Below, piece by piece: positions 45,258-53,005 of a stretch of DNA of 64,000 nt (position 1 is the first letter of the stretch; every line of letters begins with the position of its first letter). Position numbers and translations under genes: made by a program. The stretch spans positions 1 to 64,000 of the forward strand of contig JBQCHG010000024.1 in NCBI GenBank assembly GCA_051954935.1. Direction: 5' to 3'. The stretch comes from 66-474 sp051954935 (GTDB lineage Bacteria > Pseudomonadota > Gammaproteobacteria > Xanthomonadales > Rhodanobacteraceae). A model generated the notes under the pieces. That model made no database searches. It was not told the origin of the DNA and saw only the letters and a program-made list of their open reading frames with translations.

Positions 45258-45292
45258 AAAAACGAAAGCTGCGCCATCGGGCGCAGCTTTCG
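45258..45292 (-). terminator. Terminator between acpP and fabF
   Basis: Read on the minus strand, a 13-bp perfect stem (CGAAAGCTGCGCC, positions 45263-45275 paired with 45280-45292, 4-nt loop) is followed by five T residues. It should lower fabF transcription relative to acpP. Confidence 0.8.
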
Positions 45293-45338
45293 GTTCAACG
45301 GATCGAAGCGCCCGGGCGAAACGCCGCGGATGCGCGCA

Positions 45339-45578
45339 TCAGGCCTTTACGTGGGCCTTGATGTAGTCCACCGCCTGCTGCACGGTGGTGATCTTCTCGG
45401 CTTCCTCGTCCGGGATCTCGGTCTCGAACTCCTCCTCGAGGGCCATGACCAGCTCAACGGTATCGAGCGAATCGGCGCCCAGATCGTCCACGAAGGAGGC
45501 GTTCGGGGTGACGTCCTCTTCCTTGACGCCAAGCTGTTCGACGACGATCTTCTTGACGCGCTCTTCGATGCTGCTCAT
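45339..45578 (-). CDS. acpP: Acyl carrier protein (79 aa)
   Basis: Carries growing acyl chains on phosphopantetheine attached to Ser37 in GADSLDTVE. Highly acidic helices (EEEFETEIPDEEAEKI) are typical. ATG 45578 has a near-perfect Shine-Dalgarno GGAGGT. It ends VKA. Confidence 0.97.
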   Translation of the reverse strand: MSSIEERVKKIVVEQLGVKEEDVTPNASFVDDLGADSLDTVELVMALEEEFETEIPDEEAEKITTVQQAVDYIKAHVKA

Positions 45579-45609
45579 GTGGATTAACCTCCAGGGCCAA
45601 AGCCCACGC

Positions 45610-45638
45610 ATTGTAAAGGAGTCCGGGGCGGGGTGCCA
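45610..45638 (-). promoter_or_regulatory. Possible acpP promoter
   Basis: On the minus strand TACAAT (45615-45610) matches the -10 consensus at 5 of 6 bases and lies about 32 bp before the acpP start. The -35 region is weak (TGGCAC with 17-bp spacing). Confidence 0.4.
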
Positions 45639-45727
45639 CTTGCCACTCGGGGCGGGAGCTGGCCACGGATGCGACCACGGACTTCGCCATGAGGCGGCCC
45701 TGTCGCGAGCACGCCCCCCGAAGGACG

Positions 45728-46471
45728 TCAGGGCATGTACATGCCGCCGTTGACGTGCAAGGTCTCGCCCGTGACGTAACCCGCGGCCGGCGATGCCAGG
45801 AATGCCACCGCTTTCGCGATGTCCGCCGGCGCGCCCAGCCGCCCCAGCGCGATGGTCCCTTCCAGCGCCTTGCGTTGGTCCTCGCTCAAGGCACGGGTCA
45901 TGTCCGTATCGATGAAACCCGGCGCGACCACGTTCACGGTGATGCCGCGCGAACCGACCTCGCGCGCGAGCGATTTCGAGAACGCGATGATGCCGGCCTT
46001 GGCGGCGGCGTAATTGGTCTGGCCGGGATTGCCGGTCACACCCACCACGGATGCGATATTGATGATGCGGCCCTTGCGCGCCTTCATCATCGTGCGCATC
46101 ACTGCCTTCGAGGTCCGGTAGACGGAAGTCAGATTGGTATCCAGGATCGCCTGCCAGTCCTCGTCCTTCATCCGCATCAGCAACTGGTCGCGGGTGATGC
46201 CGGCATTGTTGACCAGGACGGAGAGGCCGCCGTGCTGCTTGACGATCGCCTCGATCAACGCCTCGACCTCCGCGCCGTCGGTGACGTTCAATACGCGCCC
46301 TTCCCCGCCCTGGGCGGAAAGCCGTTGGGTGATCGCCTGCGCGCCGTTGTCGGAAGTCGCGGTGCCGATCACCTTCGCGCCTTGAACCGCAAGTTCGTCC
46401 GCTATCGCTGCGCCGATGCCGCGCGACGCGCCAGTTACCAGCGCCACCTCGCCCGTGAGTGTCTTGTCCAT
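45728..46471 (-). CDS. fabG: 3-oxoacyl-ACP reductase (247 aa)
   Basis: NADPH-dependent SDR reducing 3-ketoacyl-ACP. It shows TGASRGIG, NNAGITRDQLLMRMKDEDW, NIASVVGVTGNPGQTNYAAAKAG (catalytic Ser, Tyr and Lys) and VAPGFIDTDM. ATG 46471 (MDKTLTGEV) is chosen. fabG leads the acpP-fabF order. Confidence 0.94.
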   Translation of the reverse strand: MDKTLTGEVALVTGASRGIGAAIADELAVQGAKVIGTATSDNGAQAITQRLSAQGGEGRVLNVTDGAEVEALIEAIVKQHGGLSVLVNNAGITRDQLLMRMKDEDWQAILDTNLTSVYRTSKAVMRTMMKARKGRIINIASVVGVTGNPGQTNYAAAKAGIIAFSKSLAREVGSRGITVNVVAPGFIDTDMTRALSEDQRKALEGTIALGRLGAPADIAKAVAFLASPAAGYVTGETLHVNGGMYMP

Positions 46472-46491
46472 TGTTCGGTTCCGTTCGCATT

Positions 46492-46509
46492 GCAATCGTC
46501 CATGATTGC
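46492..46509. promoter_or_regulatory. Inverted repeat upstream of fabG
   Basis: GCAATC (46492-46497) and GATTGC (46504-46509) form a 6-bp inverted repeat with a 6-bp spacer, overlapping a -10-like TGCAAT on the minus strand. It could be an operator for a lipid regulator; prediction only. Confidence 0.3.
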
Positions 46510-46658
46510 GAGGATCAAAAGGCCGGCATCCCTGCCCGCGCTGTTCAAAAATGCAAAGCGAGGAACCTTACACGGAACTTGGTTTCACTGCACCTGGCCG
46601 GCAGTCGCCCCTGGCCGGGAGGATCGGACGCGGGACACCCTGCCTGCCCGCAGCGCCC

Positions 46659-47516
46659 TCAACCTCCACAACAGCTCGCGGCTCCTGCGCCGCCGTACTC
46701 GTCATGGCGACGCCACCATGGACCACCCGCTTCATTGCGTCCCAGCGGCGCCCGATCCAGCCACTGGTACATGCCCCATAATCCGTCCAGTCCGCGCGCG
46801 TAGGTCGAATAGGTGTGATAGACGGCGCTGTCCTCCAGCACGAACGCACTCATGCCGGGGCGTTCCCGAATGTAGGTGAGTGCATCGGTTCCACACATGC
46901 GCGCAAACTGGGCGACCGGGCTCTCGCTCCCGAAGCCTGAGCTCCACTCCGCGATCTGCTGCCCCTCGACCCGCCCATGTCTTGACTTCGTCGCGGACTC
47001 GCGGCGGTAGTTGTACTCCGCACCGCCCTCGCGCTGCTGTTGCTCGGTAATGCCGACCGCGAAATCGGCATTGAAATCGCTGCCGAACGACGATGCCCAG
47101 GGAAATGTCCAACCCATCCGCCTCTTGCAGTCCTGCAGCTTCGCCAGCGGCGCGCGCGAGATCGCGATCAGCATCACGTCATGATGGGCCAGATGGATGG
47201 CAAAGCCGTTGAATCCATCCGCGATGGCCGAGCACGACGGACAAGGTGCCGTGTAATCGGGGCCGAACATCATGTGATAGACGAGCAGTTGCGAGCGGCC
47301 CTTGAACAGGCCCGCCAGCGAGGCGCGCCCTTCATCCGTATCGAACCCGTATTCCTTGTCCACGCGCACCCACGGCAATGCCTGGCGTTCCCGCGCGAGT
47401 TCGTCGCTGCGGCGGGTCAGTTCCTTCTCCTTGCGCAGCAACTCCATGCGCGCCTTCAGCCATTCCTCGCGCGACGCGATTTTGTGCCGCGGCGCGGCTT
47501 GAGCTTCGCGATTCAT
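46659..47516 (-). CDS. DUF899 thioredoxin-like protein (285 aa)
   Basis: Member of the DUF899 family, with thioredoxin-fold character. N-terminal helix-rich part (ASREEWLKARMELLRKEKELTRR), then VRVDKEYGFDTDEG, MFGPDYTAPCPSCSAIADG with a CPSC pair (about residues 90-95), and YARGLDGLWGMYQWLDRAP near the end. The function is unknown; similar proteins often accompany SRPBCC genes. ATG 47516 overlaps the preceding 61-aa gene (ATGA). The protein ends in a Gly/Ala/Cys tail GAGAASCCGG. Confidence 0.85.
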   Translation of the reverse strand: MNREAQAAPRHKIASREEWLKARMELLRKEKELTRRSDELARERQALPWVRVDKEYGFDTDEGRASLAGLFKGRSQLLVYHMMFGPDYTAPCPSCSAIADGFNGFAIHLAHHDVMLIAISRAPLAKLQDCKRRMGWTFPWASSFGSDFNADFAVGITEQQQREGGAEYNYRRESATKSRHGRVEGQQIAEWSSGFGSESPVAQFARMCGTDALTYIRERPGMSAFVLEDSAVYHTYSTYARGLDGLWGMYQWLDRAPLGRNEAGGPWWRRHDEYGGAGAASCCGG

Positions 47517-47698
47517 TTGGCACCTCCCGCTTTCTGCGGCCGCAGATCGAGTTTCGAAGAAGCGACTCGCAGAGCGCGATCGTTCTCCAGTTTCGGTTTG
47601 ATGTGCAGCTTCACCGCGACCAGCGCTGCGAGGCCACCGGCCGAACCGGTGCCGGCCATCGCTGCGAGTGCCGCGGTGCCGAGGCAGATCGGACACAT
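47513..47698 (-). CDS. Small membrane protein with CPIC start (61 aa)
   Basis: Not recognised. MCPICLGTAALAAMAGTGSAGGLAALVAVKL forms one hydrophobic helix with a Cys pair at the N terminus (CPIC); a basic tail follows (RVASSKLDLRPQKAGG). It overlaps both neighbours by four bases (ATGA), so it is translated between the SRPBCC and DUF899 genes. The CxxC pair suggests a redox or metal role. Confidence 0.6.
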   Translation of the reverse strand: MCPICLGTAALAAMAGTGSAGGLAALVAVKLHIKPKLENDRALRVASSKLDLRPQKAGGAK

Positions 47699-48138
47699 CA
47701 CGCGCTCTCCGCCACGCGCTCGATGAGCGTCTCCAGGAAATGTGTCCAACCTTCCGTGTGCCCGGTCGCCTGCCTTTCGTCGGGCAGGCCTTCGTGGGTC
47801 AGGCGCAATTCGGTCTGTTTGCCGCGCGGCGTGAATTCGATGGTCACCACCGATTCCTTGCCATAGGTGCTTTCGCTCACCCAGGTGAACTCGAGCAGGC
47901 GCGGCGCTTCCACGCGCAGGTAACGGCCATAGTGCGGATGGATCTTCCCGTTGAAGGGCATGCCGAGATAGAACAGCCCGTCCGGGCGCGGATCAATGCT
48001 GGCATCGCCGCCCATCGCAAGCCATGCCTTCGCACTGTTCGCGTCGGTCCAGGCGCGGAACACACGTTCCGGCGAGGCGTCGTAGGTGCGCGGCAGGCTG
48101 ATGCGGAACGGCCCCATCGCGTTTTCGTTACGTCCCAT
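47698..48138 (-). CDS. SRPBCC/AHSA1-type protein (146 aa)
   Basis: START-like fold of the Aha1 C-terminal type: RTYDASPERVFRAWTDANSAKAWL, PHYGRYLRVEAPRLLEFTWVS, VTIEFTPRGKQTELRLTHEG, TEGWTHFLETLIERV. Such proteins bind hydrophobic ligands and are often paired with ArsR regulators. Start is ATG 48138 or 48141, overlapping the arsR end by 11-14 bases. Confidence 0.85.
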   Translation of the reverse strand: MGRNENAMGPFRISLPRTYDASPERVFRAWTDANSAKAWLAMGGDASIDPRPDGLFYLGMPFNGKIHPHYGRYLRVEAPRLLEFTWVSESTYGKESVVTIEFTPRGKQTELRLTHEGLPDERQATGHTEGWTHFLETLIERVAESA

Positions 48139-48463
48139 CATTGTCGGATTCCTTCTGCTGATCGAGGAAATCGGCCAGCGCGTCGAGGCGCTGGTTCCAG
48201 AAGCGTTCGTATTGCGCGGTCCAGATGTTGATCTCGCGCAGCGGCGCGGCGCGCAGGCTGAGGTAATGCTCGCGCCCCTGCCGCGAGCGCCGCACCAGGC
48301 CGGCGCGCTCCAGCACCTTGACGTGCTTGGACACCGCGTTCAGCGACATCGCGAACGGCTGCGCCAGGTCGGTGACGCGGACATGTCCGCGCGTCAGTCG
48401 CGCGACGATGCGGCGGCGTGTGGGATCGGCGAGCGCGGCAAAGGCGAGATCGAGATTCGGCAT
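48128..48463 (-). CDS. ArsR-family transcriptional repressor (111 aa)
   Basis: Winged-helix regulator: LAFAALADPTRRRIVARL, FAMSLNAVSKHVKVLERAGLVRRSRQGREHYLSL. Metal-binding cysteines are absent, as in ArsR proteins paired with SRPBCC genes. ATG 48463 (MPNLDLAFAAL) is preferred because the ATG at 48478 overlaps the palindromic operator. It heads a four-gene operon with SRPBCC, the 61-aa and DUF899 genes. Confidence 0.88.
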   Translation of the reverse strand: MPNLDLAFAALADPTRRRIVARLTRGHVRVTDLAQPFAMSLNAVSKHVKVLERAGLVRRSRQGREHYLSLRAAPLREINIWTAQYERFWNQRLDALADFLDQQKESDNDGT

Positions 48464-48476
48464 CGCTGGAACAAAC

Positions 48477-48500
48477 ATTCAACCTATTGGTTGAATAATA
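48477..48500 (-). promoter_or_regulatory. Probable ArsR operator and promoter
   Basis: ATTCAACC (48477-48484) and GGTTGAAT (48489-48496) form a perfect 8-bp inverted repeat with a 4-bp spacer. A -10-like TATTAT (minus, 48500-48495) places the start inside the palindrome, as expected for autorepression. Confidence 0.65.
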
Positions 48501-48570
48501 CTCCCATCGAAACGCGCGTCAAGCGCGCCGGATTTCGATCAGAAGAACGGTTGAAGCGCGACGGCGGTTC

Positions 48571-48753
48571 TCAGGGATCCGGCCAGATCAAGGCCTGAGC
48601 CACGATCACGCGCTTGCCGTCGAAGGTCGCCGCGGGCGAACCGTACAGGACGTACCCCAGAGCCAGTGCTTCGCTCACCCGGCGGCAGAAGCTGTCGTCA
48701 TCCGGCCCGGTCAGCAGTCTGTAGATCGGCAGATCGTCTGGCGTCTTGCTCAT
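48571..48753 (-). CDS. DUF1737 protein (60 aa)
   Basis: Small protein of the DUF1737 family: LPIYRLLTGPDDDSFCRRVSEALALGYVLYGSPA, IVAQALIWPDP. The function is unknown. ATG 48753 has AAGGG upstream; it starts 12 bp after the fabD stop and is probably cotranscribed. Confidence 0.75.
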   Translation of the reverse strand: MSKTPDDLPIYRLLTGPDDDSFCRRVSEALALGYVLYGSPAATFDGKRVIVAQALIWPDP

Positions 48754-48764
48754 GACACCCTTGA

Positions 48765-49712
48765 TCAATTCGCGACTTCGTCAATTGCTTGCGTGATTTC
48801 CGCGGGGGCGCCGAGCGAGCGCGCTTCCAGCCCCCTGTCTATGCGTTTGGCCAACCCGGTGAGCACCTTGCCGGGGCCGCATTCGAACAACTTCGTCGCA
48901 CCGTTGGCGGCAAGCTGGTGCACGCACTCGGTCCAGCGCACCGGCATGTAGAGTTGGCGTTCAAGCGCGGCGCGGATGTACTCGATGCTGGAGTGCGCAC
49001 GCGCGTCCGCGTTCTGCACTACGGGTATGGAGGGCAACTTCCATTCCATCTGCGCCATGCGCTCGCCGAGGCGATGCGCCGCGTCGCGCATCAGGATCGT
49101 GTGCGAAGGCACCGACACCGCCAGCTTGATCGCTTTCCTGGTGCCGAGCTCGGCAAGCCGCGCGATCGCACGATCCACGGCCGCGGCATGGCCAGCGATT
49201 ACCACCTGCCCGGGCGAATTGAAGTTCGCCGGCGCGACCACTTCGTCCTGCGCCACTTCGTCGCACACCATCGCGATCTGCGCGTCATCGCCGCCGAGGA
49301 TCGCCGCCATCGCGCCGATGCCCGCGGGTACCGCGTCCTGCATCAGCCTTCCGCGTTCCGCGACCAGCGCGGACGCATCGTGCAGTGACAACGCACCCGC
49401 GCACACCAGCGCGGAATATTCGCCGAGGCTGTGTCCGGCCATCTGCGCAGGCATCGCACCGCCCTGCGCGCACCACACGCGCCACACCGCCACACTCGCG
49501 GCGAGCAGTGCCGGTTGCGTGTTCTCGGTGCGGTTGAGTTCTTCTTCCGGCCCGTTCTGCGCGAGCGCCCACAGGTCGCGGCCCGCGCCTTGCGAAGCTT
49601 CGTCGAAGGCCGCGCGAATCTGCGGATGCGCGGCGGCGAGTTCCGCCAGCATGCCGACGGATTGCGAGCCCTGGCCGGGGAAGACGAATGCGAGTTGCGG
49701 GTTGGTTTCCAT
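48765..49712 (-). CDS. fabD: Malonyl-CoA:ACP transacylase (315 aa)
   Basis: Moves malonyl from CoA to ACP. FVFPGQGSQSVGM, the nucleophile Ser in MAGHSLGEYSALVC, QDAVPAGIGAMAAIL and the later His in SVPSHTILM are present. Size is typical. Confidence 0.95.
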   Translation of the reverse strand: METNPQLAFVFPGQGSQSVGMLAELAAAHPQIRAAFDEASQGAGRDLWALAQNGPEEELNRTENTQPALLAASVAVWRVWCAQGGAMPAQMAGHSLGEYSALVCAGALSLHDASALVAERGRLMQDAVPAGIGAMAAILGGDDAQIAMVCDEVAQDEVVAPANFNSPGQVVIAGHAAAVDRAIARLAELGTRKAIKLAVSVPSHTILMRDAAHRLGERMAQMEWKLPSIPVVQNADARAHSSIEYIRAALERQLYMPVRWTECVHQLAANGATKLFECGPGKVLTGLAKRIDRGLEARSLGAPAEITQAIDEVAN

Positions 49713-49724
49713 GCGTGTGCGGTT

Positions 49725-49934
49725 CTACTGCAAAGCGAAATGCATGAACAATCCGAAGGCGACCAGGATCACTGCCATCGCGTAGCGGAAAATCGCGAAT
49801 CGGAACAAAGCGAATCCGGGGTTGATCCGAGCGGCTCTACCGGGCTCCCCGCTCTCGACTCGCACGAAGAGCATCGCAATTCCCGCAACCACAAAAGCTG
49901 CCGGCAATGCCCAAGTGGTCAGCCGGTCTTGCAC
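49725..49934 (-). CDS. Small two-helix membrane protein between fabH and fabD (69 aa)
   Basis: Not recognised. Two hydrophobic helices (WALPAAFVVAGIAMLFV, YAMAVILVAFGLFMHFAL) flank a polar loop. Start is GTG 49934, four bases after the fabH stop; the stop is 12 bases before fabD. No antisense gene explains it, so it is likely but not certain to be real. Confidence 0.5.
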   Translation of the reverse strand: MQDRLTTWALPAAFVVAGIAMLFVRVESGEPGRAARINPGFALFRFAIFRYAMAVILVAFGLFMHFALQ

Positions 49935-49938
49935 GCGA

Positions 49939-50907
49939 TCAGTACCTGATCAGCGCCGACGCCCAGGTAAACCCGCCACCGAACGCTTCCAGCAGGAGGT
50001 TCTGGCCGCGCTGCACTTGGCCGGTGCGGATCAGTTCGTCCAGTGCCAGCGGCACCGAACCGGACGACGTATTGCCGTGGCGATCCACCGTGACTACCAC
50101 GCGTTCCATCGGCAGGCTCAGCCGCTTGGCCGTGGCCTGGATGATGCGCAGGTTGGCCTGGTGCGGGATCAGCCAGTCCACCTGATCGGCGGTCATGCCG
50201 GACGCGTCCAGCGTTTCGTCCACCAGCCGCTCCAGCGTGCGCACGGCAACGCGGAATACCTCGTTGCCGGCCATCTTCACCAGATTGCCGTGATGCGGGT
50301 CATCCTTGAAACCGGCCGATACGCCGACCGGGTTGTAGAGCAGATGCTTGTAGGCGCCGTCCGCGTGCATCAGGGTGGTGATAACGCCCGGCTCGTCGCT
50401 GGCCTCGAGCACCACTGCGCCGGCGCCGTCGCCGAACAGCACACAGGTGGAGCGATCGGTCCAGTCCATCATGCGCGACAGCGTTTCCGAACCCACCACC
50501 AGCGCCTTGCGGGCCTGGCCGCTGCGGATGAACTTGTCGGCGATCCCGAGCGCGTACATGAAACCCGAGCACGCGGCGTTGACGTCGAACGCGGCGCACC
50601 CGTTGGCCCCCAGCCGCGCCTGCAACAGGCACGCGGTCGAGGGAAAAATGATGTCCGGCGTGGTCGTGCCGAGCACGATCAAATCGAGCTCGCTGCCCTT
50701 GACCCCGGCGACTTCGAGTGCGCGGGTGGCCGCATGGAAGGCGAGATCGCCTGTGGTTTCGCCTTCCGCGGCGATGCGACGTTCGCGGATGCCGGTGCGG
50801 GTGGTGATCCACTCGTCGCTGGTTTCCACCAGCTTTTCCAGTTCGGCATTGGTCAGCACGCGCTCGGGCAGATAGCTGCCGGTGCCGGTGATGCGGGCAA
50901 AGGTCAA
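49939..50907 (-). CDS. fabH: 3-oxoacyl-ACP synthase III (322 aa)
   Basis: Starts fatty-acid synthesis by condensing an acyl-CoA primer with malonyl-ACP. Catalytic Cys in DVNAACSGFMYAL, His in LIPHQANLRI, Asn in DRHGNTSSGS. Start is TTG 50907 (MTFARITG) with GGGGAG about seven bases upstream. In this lineage FabH usually prefers branched primers from leucine or valine; substrate choice is not readable here. Confidence 0.93.
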   Translation of the reverse strand: MTFARITGTGSYLPERVLTNAELEKLVETSDEWITTRTGIRERRIAAEGETTGDLAFHAATRALEVAGVKGSELDLIVLGTTTPDIIFPSTACLLQARLGANGCAAFDVNAACSGFMYALGIADKFIRSGQARKALVVGSETLSRMMDWTDRSTCVLFGDGAGAVVLEASDEPGVITTLMHADGAYKHLLYNPVGVSAGFKDDPHHGNLVKMAGNEVFRVAVRTLERLVDETLDASGMTADQVDWLIPHQANLRIIQATAKRLSLPMERVVVTVDRHGNTSSGSVPLALDELIRTGQVQRGQNLLLEAFGGGFTWASALIRY

Positions 50908-51020
50908 GGCGTGCTCCCCAGACGAAGAAGACAGTCAGCAACGCGGCACGGTCATGCCACGCGATGAGTTCAAGGCACCGGCGCGCGCGTCAGATGCTCA
51001 ACGGCGCCGGCGCGCGGAAC

Positions 51021-51215
51021 TCAGTCCTCGTCCACGACCGCGGCGGCGTTCTCGATCACCTTCTTGCCGCGGTAGTAACCGTCCTTGGTGACGTGGTGGC
51101 GGCGATGGATCTCGCCGCTGGTCGGATCGGTCGCGAGCTGCACCTTGGCCAGCGCGTCGTGCGAACGGCGCATGCCACGGCGGGAGGGGGATTTGCGGCT
51201 CTTGGCAACGGCCAT
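51021..51215 (-). CDS. rpmF: 50S ribosomal protein L32 (64 aa)
   Basis: Short basic ribosomal protein: MAVAKSRKSPSRRGMRRSHDAL, HHVTKDGYYRGKKV. No zinc cysteines, so the C-minus form. It follows yceD and precedes fabH; plsX, usually between, is missing. Confidence 0.95.
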   Translation of the reverse strand: MAVAKSRKSPSRRGMRRSHDALAKVQLATDPTSGEIHRRHHVTKDGYYRGKKVIENAAAVVDED

Positions 51216-51239
51216 GGTGTCTTACTCCGAAAGAACTCT

Positions 51240-51767
51240 TCAGTTGTGCTTCTTGAGTTCGCGCAGGATCGCGAACGGATTCTCGGTGCGCCCGGCTTCA
51301 TCCGGTTGCGCGCTGGTCCAGCCTTCGCCGGTCCAGGTTTTCGGCTCCGCCTCCACGCCCGGCTTCACCGGAAACGAAGGCAACTCCAGCAGCAATTCAT
51401 CCTCGATCACCTGTGCCGGATTCAACACGCCACCTTCCAGCAGCAACGGCTCGAAACCGGCGGGCAGGCCCGCCTCGTCGCGTTCGTGTTCGATCAGGCC
51501 CAGTCGAACGTCCACCTGAAGCGGATGTTCGAAGGTCTCCAGCGAACGTTGGCACTCCAGCGCCACGCGGGTCGTCGCACGCACCGCGAGACAGCGAATA
51601 CCCGGCGCTTCCATGCCGAATTCCAGATCGTATTCGACCTTGCCGCTGTCGTTCGCCAGCGTCGACGCCAGCCGCTTCATCGAGGCCACGGGCAGGCTGC
51701 CATGGAACGTACGTCGCGCCGCCACCATGCGCTCGGCGTCCAGGCGCTCCGGCAAGGTTGCAGACAT
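51240..51767 (-). CDS. yceD: YceD/DUF177 protein (175 aa)
   Basis: Family linked to 23S rRNA accumulation, always beside rpmF: RTFHGSLPVASMKRL, CLAVRATTRVALECQRSLETFEHPL, LIEHERDEAGLPAGFEPLLLEGGVLNPAQVIEDELLLELP. The middle Cys pair is reduced. The C-terminal NPFAILRELK is typical. Confidence 0.9.
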   Translation of the reverse strand: MSATLPERLDAERMVAARRTFHGSLPVASMKRLASTLANDSGKVEYDLEFGMEAPGIRCLAVRATTRVALECQRSLETFEHPLQVDVRLGLIEHERDEAGLPAGFEPLLLEGGVLNPAQVIEDELLLELPSFPVKPGVEAEPKTWTGEGWTSAQPDEAGRTENPFAILRELKKHN

Positions 51768-51878
51768 AAGCAGGGAATTGTAGGTTCAGCGCCCTTTCCA
51801 GTCAACGCATCCCGGTCCAACTCGCAACTACTGGCCCGGATCGTGCAGACTGTGCGGCAGGCCTCGCGGAAATCGCCC

Positions 51879-52349
51879 TTGAACCCTGTCTCTTCCGTTG
51901 CCGTTGCCGCCTGGCTGCCCGCCCTCGCGGCGCTGTGCGTGATCCTGGGCCTGGTCGCGATCGTGTTGGTCATGCACCGCCAGGGCCGCCGCCGGCGCGC
52001 GCTGCGTTCGCTGCATCGCGGCGCCGACGAGCTGGAGCACGATCTCAAGGAATGCCGCTCGCGGCTGGAGCGCGCGCATGCATCCATGAGCCTTGCACCC
52101 GGCGTGCCCGCGGCAGGCGAAGCCGACGCCCACGCGGCGATCGATGCCGCGCTGCGCGAACTGCTCGCGCACCGGCTGTGGCTGCGCGATCACGCCGACG
52201 TCGCCGACCAGAAGGAGTTGGACGCGGCGGTGTCCGCGCTGGACAAGGCGCGCATCTCGCTGACCCAGCAACTGGCCAAGCTGGATTCCGCGCAACGCGA
52301 GCTGGAGACCGCGGTGCGCGAGAAGATCGAGGACCTCGCCCAGCGATGA
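51879..52349 (+). CDS. Membrane-anchored coiled-coil protein (156 aa)
   Basis: One N-terminal helix (AALCVILGLVAIVLVMHR) followed by charged coiled-coil helices (LHRGADELEHDLKECRSRLERAHASM, ELDAAVSALDKARISLTQQLAKLDSAQRELE). Function unknown. Start uncertain; TTG 51879 is chosen. Its stop overlaps the maf start (ATGA). Confidence 0.65.
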   Translation: MNPVSSVAVAAWLPALAALCVILGLVAIVLVMHRQGRRRRALRSLHRGADELEHDLKECRSRLERAHASMSLAPGVPAAGEADAHAAIDAALRELLAHRLWLRDHADVADQKELDAAVSALDKARISLTQQLAKLDSAQRELETAVREKIEDLAQR

Positions 52350-52930
52350 ACGTGCGGGTCGTGCTCGCTTCCACCTCCCGCTATCGCGCGGAGCTGCTTC
52401 GCCGGCTGCTTGAAGACTTCGAGCAGATCGCCCCGGGCGTGGACGAATTCGCCCAGCCCGGCGAGGGGCCTGGCGAGCGCGCGGCGCGGCTGGCCCGGCT
52501 GAAGGCACGCGCCGTCGCCGAAAATGTTTCCGATGCCGTCGTGATCGGTTCCGACCAGGTTGCCGAGCTGGAAGGCCGCGTGCTGGACAAGCCCGGCAGC
52601 GGCGCGAACGCGCGTGCGCAACTGCTCGCGTGCAGCGGCCATGCCGTCCGCTTCCATACCGCCGTTTGCGTGGTGGACACCAGGCACGGCCACCATTTCG
52701 CGCAGGAAACCGATCTCACCCGGGTAGTGTTCCGCGCCCTTTCGACCGAGGAGGTCACACGCTACGTGGAACGCGAGCGCCCGCTGGATTGCGCCGGCGG
52801 CTTCAAGGCCGAGGCGCTGGGCATCAGCCTGTTCGAGCGGATCGAGAGCCACGACCCGACCGCGTTGATCGGCTTGCCGCTGATTGCGCTGGCCCGGCTG
52901 CTGCGTGAATGCGGACTGGCCATTCCCTGA
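52346..52930 (+). CDS. Maf-family nucleotide pyrophosphatase YceF (194 aa)
   Basis: Hydrolyses modified nucleotides (YceF group: 7-methyl-GTP). It shows LASTSRYRAELLRRLL, IGSDQVAELEGRVLDKPG, ERPLDCAGGFKAEALGISLFERIESHDPTALIGLPL. The place opposite yceD-rpmF is conserved across gammaproteobacteria. Confidence 0.92.
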   Translation: MNVRVVLASTSRYRAELLRRLLEDFEQIAPGVDEFAQPGEGPGERAARLARLKARAVAENVSDAVVIGSDQVAELEGRVLDKPGSGANARAQLLACSGHAVRFHTAVCVVDTRHGHHFAQETDLTRVVFRALSTEEVTRYVERERPLDCAGGFKAEALGISLFERIESHDPTALIGLPLIALARLLRECGLAIP

Positions 52931-53005
52931 GATTTCGCGCGCAACTCACGTTGCGATCAACGGGACTGGCCTACACTGTCGGACAGGACGGCAAGCGGCG
53001 AAACG

